Shown here in pieces: positions 9,001 through 9,256 of a stretch of DNA of 9,256 nt. The first letter of the stretch is position 1. Each line of letters starts with the position of its first letter. The translations under genes and the position numbers were made by a program. The stretch is taken from positions 1 to 9,256 of the forward strand of contig MHFU01000033.1 of NCBI GenBank assembly GCA_001804345.1, in the 5' to 3' direction. The stretch comes from Omnitrophica bacterium RIFOXYB12_FULL_50_7. GTDB taxonomy: Bacteria; Omnitrophota; Omnitrophia; Omnitrophales; Aquincolibacteriaceae. The notes beneath the pieces are model-generated. The model was not told the origin of the DNA and did not search any database. It saw only the letters and a list, made by a program, of their open reading frames with translations.

Positions 9001-9256
9001 CCGCAGCGCTTGCCCAGCGCGCAGAATTGAGGACAGATCCGGCTTCGAACAATGCCCCGGTGCGGGCGGAGATGCGGATGACGGCAAATGAATTGTTTGC
9101 GACTCAAAGTTTTCTCAAGCTATCTGATTCTGAGAAAACGATTGTCCGTGAAGCGGTGGAAGCTATTTCACGGCGAGCCGAATCCACAATATCAGAAAAA
9201 GAAGCTGAAGAGACATTTGCCCACTTGAATGAGGTGCTGTCTAACAAGAAAATTGA
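1..9256 (+). CDS. Giant multidomain protein, internal fragment (no start or stop in window)
   Basis: One reading frame, first full codon at position 3, stays open through the last full codon at 9252-9254, giving 3,084 residues without a stop. Both ends lie outside the window. Module order: HEIAH metalloprotease-like domain, acidic helical region, possible strand-rich segment, internal twin-arginine-like hydrophobic segment, HEGVH metalloprotease-like domain, coiled coil, seven ~91-residue repeats, PD-(D/E)XK nuclease-like domain, long helical block. RAELR-like motifs sit at the junctions. Only six cysteines occur, all in the repeat and nuclease part. No internal ATG is preceded by a convincing ribosome binding site, so I treat it as one gene rather than fused calls. 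The full protein is unknown to me. Giant genes of this kind are reported in Omnitrophota, and a role in attack or processing of other cells is plausible but inferred. The open frame itself is very secure; the overall function is not. Confidence 0.96.
3..740 (+). other. Metalloprotease-like domain 1 (HEIAH, gluzincin-like)
   Basis: Residues 1 to about 245 of the partial protein. A strand-like stretch (AVVIYHYSA, about residues 135-143) precedes a helix carrying HEIAH at residues 162-166 (nt 486-500), which matches the HEXXH zinc-binding signature with E163 as candidate catalytic base. About 45 residues later a second helix reads SAEDFAEHF (208-216), where E210 or E214 could be the third zinc ligand. 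This spacing and the E-x-F-A-E-x-F pattern resemble the anthrax-lethal-factor-like (ATLF) branch of gluzincin peptidases. The first ~110 residues are helical and may be the upstream part of the domain or another module cut by the window edge. Active peptidase status is inferred; the substrate is unknown. A chance HEXXH is less likely because the downstream acidic helix is also present. Confidence 0.7.
741..1430 (+). other. Charged helical region with acidic low-complexity segment
   Basis: Residues about 246-476. The first part (to about 318) looks like an amphipathic or coiled-coil helix rich in E, K, L and Q. It leads into a strongly acidic tract at residues 319-363, including an EDDDDG-like core. 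Further charged helices follow, with many D/E and R/K and no cysteine. I recognise no family. It may be a flexible spacer between the first peptidase-like domain and the following segment; acidic tracts can also bind divalent cations or basic partners, but nothing here decides this. Two runs of eight A lie near the end, at 1359-1366 and 1397-1404. Confidence 0.5.
1431..1745 (+). other. Possibly strand-rich segment of unknown family
   Basis: Residues about 477-581. Alternating hydrophobic stretches (for example VEIVLDL, GLRVRVKQV, GFSARVRDHFIYVEK) suggest beta strands, in contrast with the helical regions on both sides. A glycine-rich turn (SLGGGFS) lies near the end. I recognise no catalytic motif. 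It ends at an RKRAELR junction, which supports it being the last part of a module that started upstream. Confidence 0.4.
1746..1760 (+). repeat. RAELR motif, copy 1
   Basis: Residues 582-586, coded cgcgctgaattgcgt. This is the first of seven RAELR-like pentapeptides in the window (R-[A/S]-E-[L/V/M]-R). It follows the possible strand-rich segment and precedes a helical stretch of about 85 residues that leads to the internal hydrophobic segment, so it sits at a module boundary. Confidence 0.6.
2016..2105 (+). other. Internal twin-arginine-like signal or membrane segment
   Basis: Residues 672-701. The sequence MTRRSFIGAG is followed by a glycine- and valine-rich hydrophobic stretch to about residue 697, then GKR. 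The T-R-R-S-F-I core matches the twin-arginine (Tat) consensus S/T-R-R-x-F-L/I, and the hydrophobic part is long enough to span a membrane. Tat signals normally sit at the N-terminus, so a position more than 670 residues into a protein is odd. It could be a relic of a fused secreted peptidase, a true transmembrane anchor for the downstream metalloprotease-like domain, or the start of a cryptic separate protein. The ATG at 2016 has no clear Shine-Dalgarno sequence just upstream, which argues against the last option. Confidence 0.65.
2106..3000 (+). other. Metalloprotease-like domain 2 (HEGVH)
   Basis: Residues about 702-1000. After a polar stalk, a hydrophobic strand-helix (PNILMPMVV) runs into HEGVH at residues 799-803 (nt 2397-2411), matching HEXXH with E800 as candidate base. 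About 50 residues on, ALENERQAYYAGD (E855, E857) gives an acidic helix that could supply the third zinc ligand, as in gluzincins with an E-x-x-A-Y type helix. The rest is helical and rich in R, K and E. It follows the hydrophobic segment directly, so an extracytoplasmic peptidase tethered to a membrane is a reasonable model. Its sequence around the zinc motif differs from domain 1, so it is not a recent duplication. Substrate unknown; activity inferred. Confidence 0.65.
3009..3098 (+). repeat. Linker with two RAELR-like motifs (RSELR and RAEVR)
   Basis: RSELR is at residues 1003-1007 (nt 3009-3023) and RAEVR at 1028-1032 (nt 3084-3098). The 20 residues between them are polar and proline-containing and are encoded in large part by a 26-nt DNA palindrome. 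The pair separates the second metalloprotease-like domain from the coiled coil. A similar doubled arrangement recurs at 9018-9077. Confidence 0.6.
3046..3071. repeat. Perfect 26-nt palindrome made of two adjacent hairpins
   Basis: The first half is gacaccgggtgtc and the second is gacacccggtgtc. Each half is itself a 6-bp inverted repeat around one central base, and the two halves are reverse complements, so the whole reads the same on both strands. Outside it, cccc (3037-3040) and gggg (3075-3078) could extend the stem after a small mismatch. It lies in frame inside the gene and encodes R-V-S-T-P-G-V in the linker. It resembles REP-like or small mobile palindromes that settle between domains; a chance origin is unlikely for a doubled perfect structure of this length. 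Confidence 0.85.
3099..3386 (+). other. Coiled-coil spacer
   Basis: Residues about 1033-1128. Heptad-like spacing of leucine and other hydrophobics among K, E and Q (for example EELKRLLDLVNAQM and LEDLQRQVQTAQRAM) points to a coiled coil or helical hairpin broken by SKYPNDP near residue 1078. It ends in a short proline- and alanine-containing linker leading to the next RAELR. No enzymatic motif is seen. It may hold apart or oligomerise the modules on either side. Confidence 0.55.
3387..3413 (+). repeat. NAPARAELR junction, copy 4 of the motif
   Basis: Residues 1129-1137. The motif ends six residues before the first tandem repeat, so it marks the entrance to the repeat-nuclease module. The nucleotides 3387-3406 match 9051-9070 at 19 of 20 positions, so this linker is shared at the DNA level with the one near the right edge. 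Confidence 0.7.
3429..5288 (+). repeat. Seven tandem ~91-residue helical repeats, probable DNA-binding array
   Basis: Units start at the conserved tryptophan codons at 3429, 3687, 3960, 4233, 4506, 4779 and 5046. Unit lengths are 86, 91, 91, 91, 91, 89 and 81 residues; the first is divergent and the last is cut short after AAGL. Consensus blocks: W-S-x-x-D-I-A-L-I-P-A-A-I-Q-A-I-A, then A-K-G-E-x-A-A-E-Y-L, then V-F-G-R-K-I-S-G-x-A-L-Y-x-K-A, then S-V-Y-K-D-Q-G-x-W-N-G-A-L-R-A-A-G-L-x-P. The closing W-N-x-A-L-x-A-A-G-L resembles, from memory, the homing endonuclease associated repeat (Pfam HNH_repeat), a small helix-turn-helix-like unit. Position 60 of the unit differs in every copy (A, Q, K, R, H, S, Y). 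Direct fusion to a nuclease-like domain supports a DNA-recognition role. A protein-binding solenoid is the main alternative. Confidence 0.85.
5289..5702 (+). other. PD-(D/E)XK nuclease-like domain
   Basis: Residues about 1763-1900, starting straight after the last repeat. GKINEHFQILLL (from G1777) gives the first helix with a conserved-type acidic residue E1781. LKPDALL places P1817-D1818, and IIEIKWG places E1827-I1828-K1829, so the core reads PD, eight residues, then E-x-K. The following helix PWQIREAINKY (Q1836 to Y1844) matches the Q-x-x-x-Y-type helix after the core in many members. A later strand (HPIFVLTLEEI) fits the fold. All four expected catalytic elements appear intact, so an active metal-dependent nuclease is likely. 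Placement after the repeat array suggests the repeats guide it to DNA. C1874 and C1875 are adjacent cysteines. The exact family is not identified. Confidence 0.8.
5703..6092 (+). other. Post-nuclease helical tail and polar linker
   Basis: Residues about 1901-2030. The first part (to about 1985) has amphipathic helices, including VSSERLSTILKIVSNHL, and the last cysteine of the window (C1935). After about residue 1985 it becomes a polar, glycine-, serine-, threonine- and glutamine-rich linker (for example QQADQTSTGEKG) with no predicted structure. It leads to the RAELR at 6093. I recognise no domain. It probably finishes the nuclease module and connects it to the next block. Confidence 0.45.
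6093..6107 (+). repeat. RAELR motif, copy 5
   Basis: Residues 2031-2035, coded cgcgctgaattgcgg. It separates the AT-richer repeat-nuclease side from the GC-richer helical block, so it coincides with a change in base composition as well as in domain type. Its first 14 bases equal those of copy 1 at 1746. Confidence 0.65.
6108..7190 (+). other. Unrecognised mixed helical domain of the C-terminal block
   Basis: Residues 2036 to about 2396. No family recognised. Helices dominate, with a short strand-like part around residues 2280-2315 (NIVAVSM, YQIAWVG, RIYVLLRF). H-D-V-A-H at residues 2273-2277 (nt 6819-6833) resembles an HEXXH motif with D in place of E, just before these strands; I see no convincing third zinc ligand. 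A helix (IAAAFYARILAAKMFAQIL) follows. Base composition is richer in G and C than upstream. It may be a degenerate enzyme-like domain or a structural one. Confidence 0.45.
7191..9017 (+). other. Long alpha-helical rod, coiled-coil-like
   Basis: Residues about 2397-3005. Nearly continuous helix-forming sequence rich in R, E, L, Q and A, with no cysteine and few prolines. Clear amphipathic stretches include VRRIDVLLKRLEVLRNQL, LKELNRKANELLNKLIKV and VRKLIEDIRENIRARQYQ. No nucleotide-binding loop, zinc motif or membrane segment is seen. The span together with the preceding domain is bounded by RAELR motifs on both sides, so it behaves as one ~970-residue unit. A scaffold, stalk or partner-binding role is plausible; no enzymatic role can be supported. 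Confidence 0.5.
9018..9077 (+). repeat. Paired RAELR and RAEMR motifs
   Basis: RAELR lies at residues 3006-3010 (nt 9018-9032) and RAEMR at 3021-3025 (nt 9063-9077), separated by ten residues including NNAPV. The NAP-x-RAE part recurs at 3387-3410. The pair closes the long helical block. Confidence 0.65.
9078..9256 (+). other. Start of a further helical module, cut by the window edge
   Basis: Residues 3026-3084 follow the last motif and look helical and acidic (for example SEKTIVREAVEAIS). Too little is present to assign a family. The frame is still open at the edge, so the protein continues. Confidence 0.4.

Overview
The window is the interior of one giant protein-coding gene. Read on the + strand with codons starting at positions 3, 6, 9 and so on, I find no stop codon from position 3 to 9254. 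That is 3,084 consecutive codons, and the frame is open at both window edges, so neither the true start nor the true stop is present. I see no intergenic gap, RNA gene, promoter or terminator. Residue n below means the codon starting at nt 3n.

The encoded protein is a chain of modules. In order: a zinc-metalloprotease-like domain with HEIAH (residues 1-~245); a charged, acidic helical stretch (~246-476); a possibly strand-rich segment ending in a RAELR motif (~477-586); a twin-arginine-like hydrophobic segment in mid-protein (672-701); a second metalloprotease-like domain with HEGVH (~702-1000); a linker with two RAELR-like motifs around a perfect 26-nt palindrome; a coiled coil; seven tandem repeats of about 91 residues (1143-1762); a PD-(D/E)XK nuclease-like domain (~1763-1900); a helical tail and polar linker ending in RAELR; a helical block of about 970 residues with no recognised domain (2036-3005); and a final pair of RAELR-like motifs leading into a module that runs off the right edge.

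The most notable element is the repeat array joined directly to a nuclease-like domain. Each repeat resembles, from memory, the small helical 'homing endonuclease associated repeat' type of DNA-binding unit. A few positions are strongly variable on an otherwise near-invariant scaffold; one position carries a different residue in all seven copies. This suggests, but does not prove, a modular DNA-recognition array feeding a nuclease, carried inside a giant protein that also holds peptidase-like domains.

Giant genes of this kind, and RAELR/RSELR-type linkers, fit candidate phylum Omnitrophota (ultra-small, possibly predatory or host-associated bacteria). That assignment is inference from gene size and remembered linker motifs, not from a marker gene. 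A possible overall role is a contact-dependent or predation-related multi-effector protein whose modules are separated by a recurring linker, perhaps one that is cleaved.
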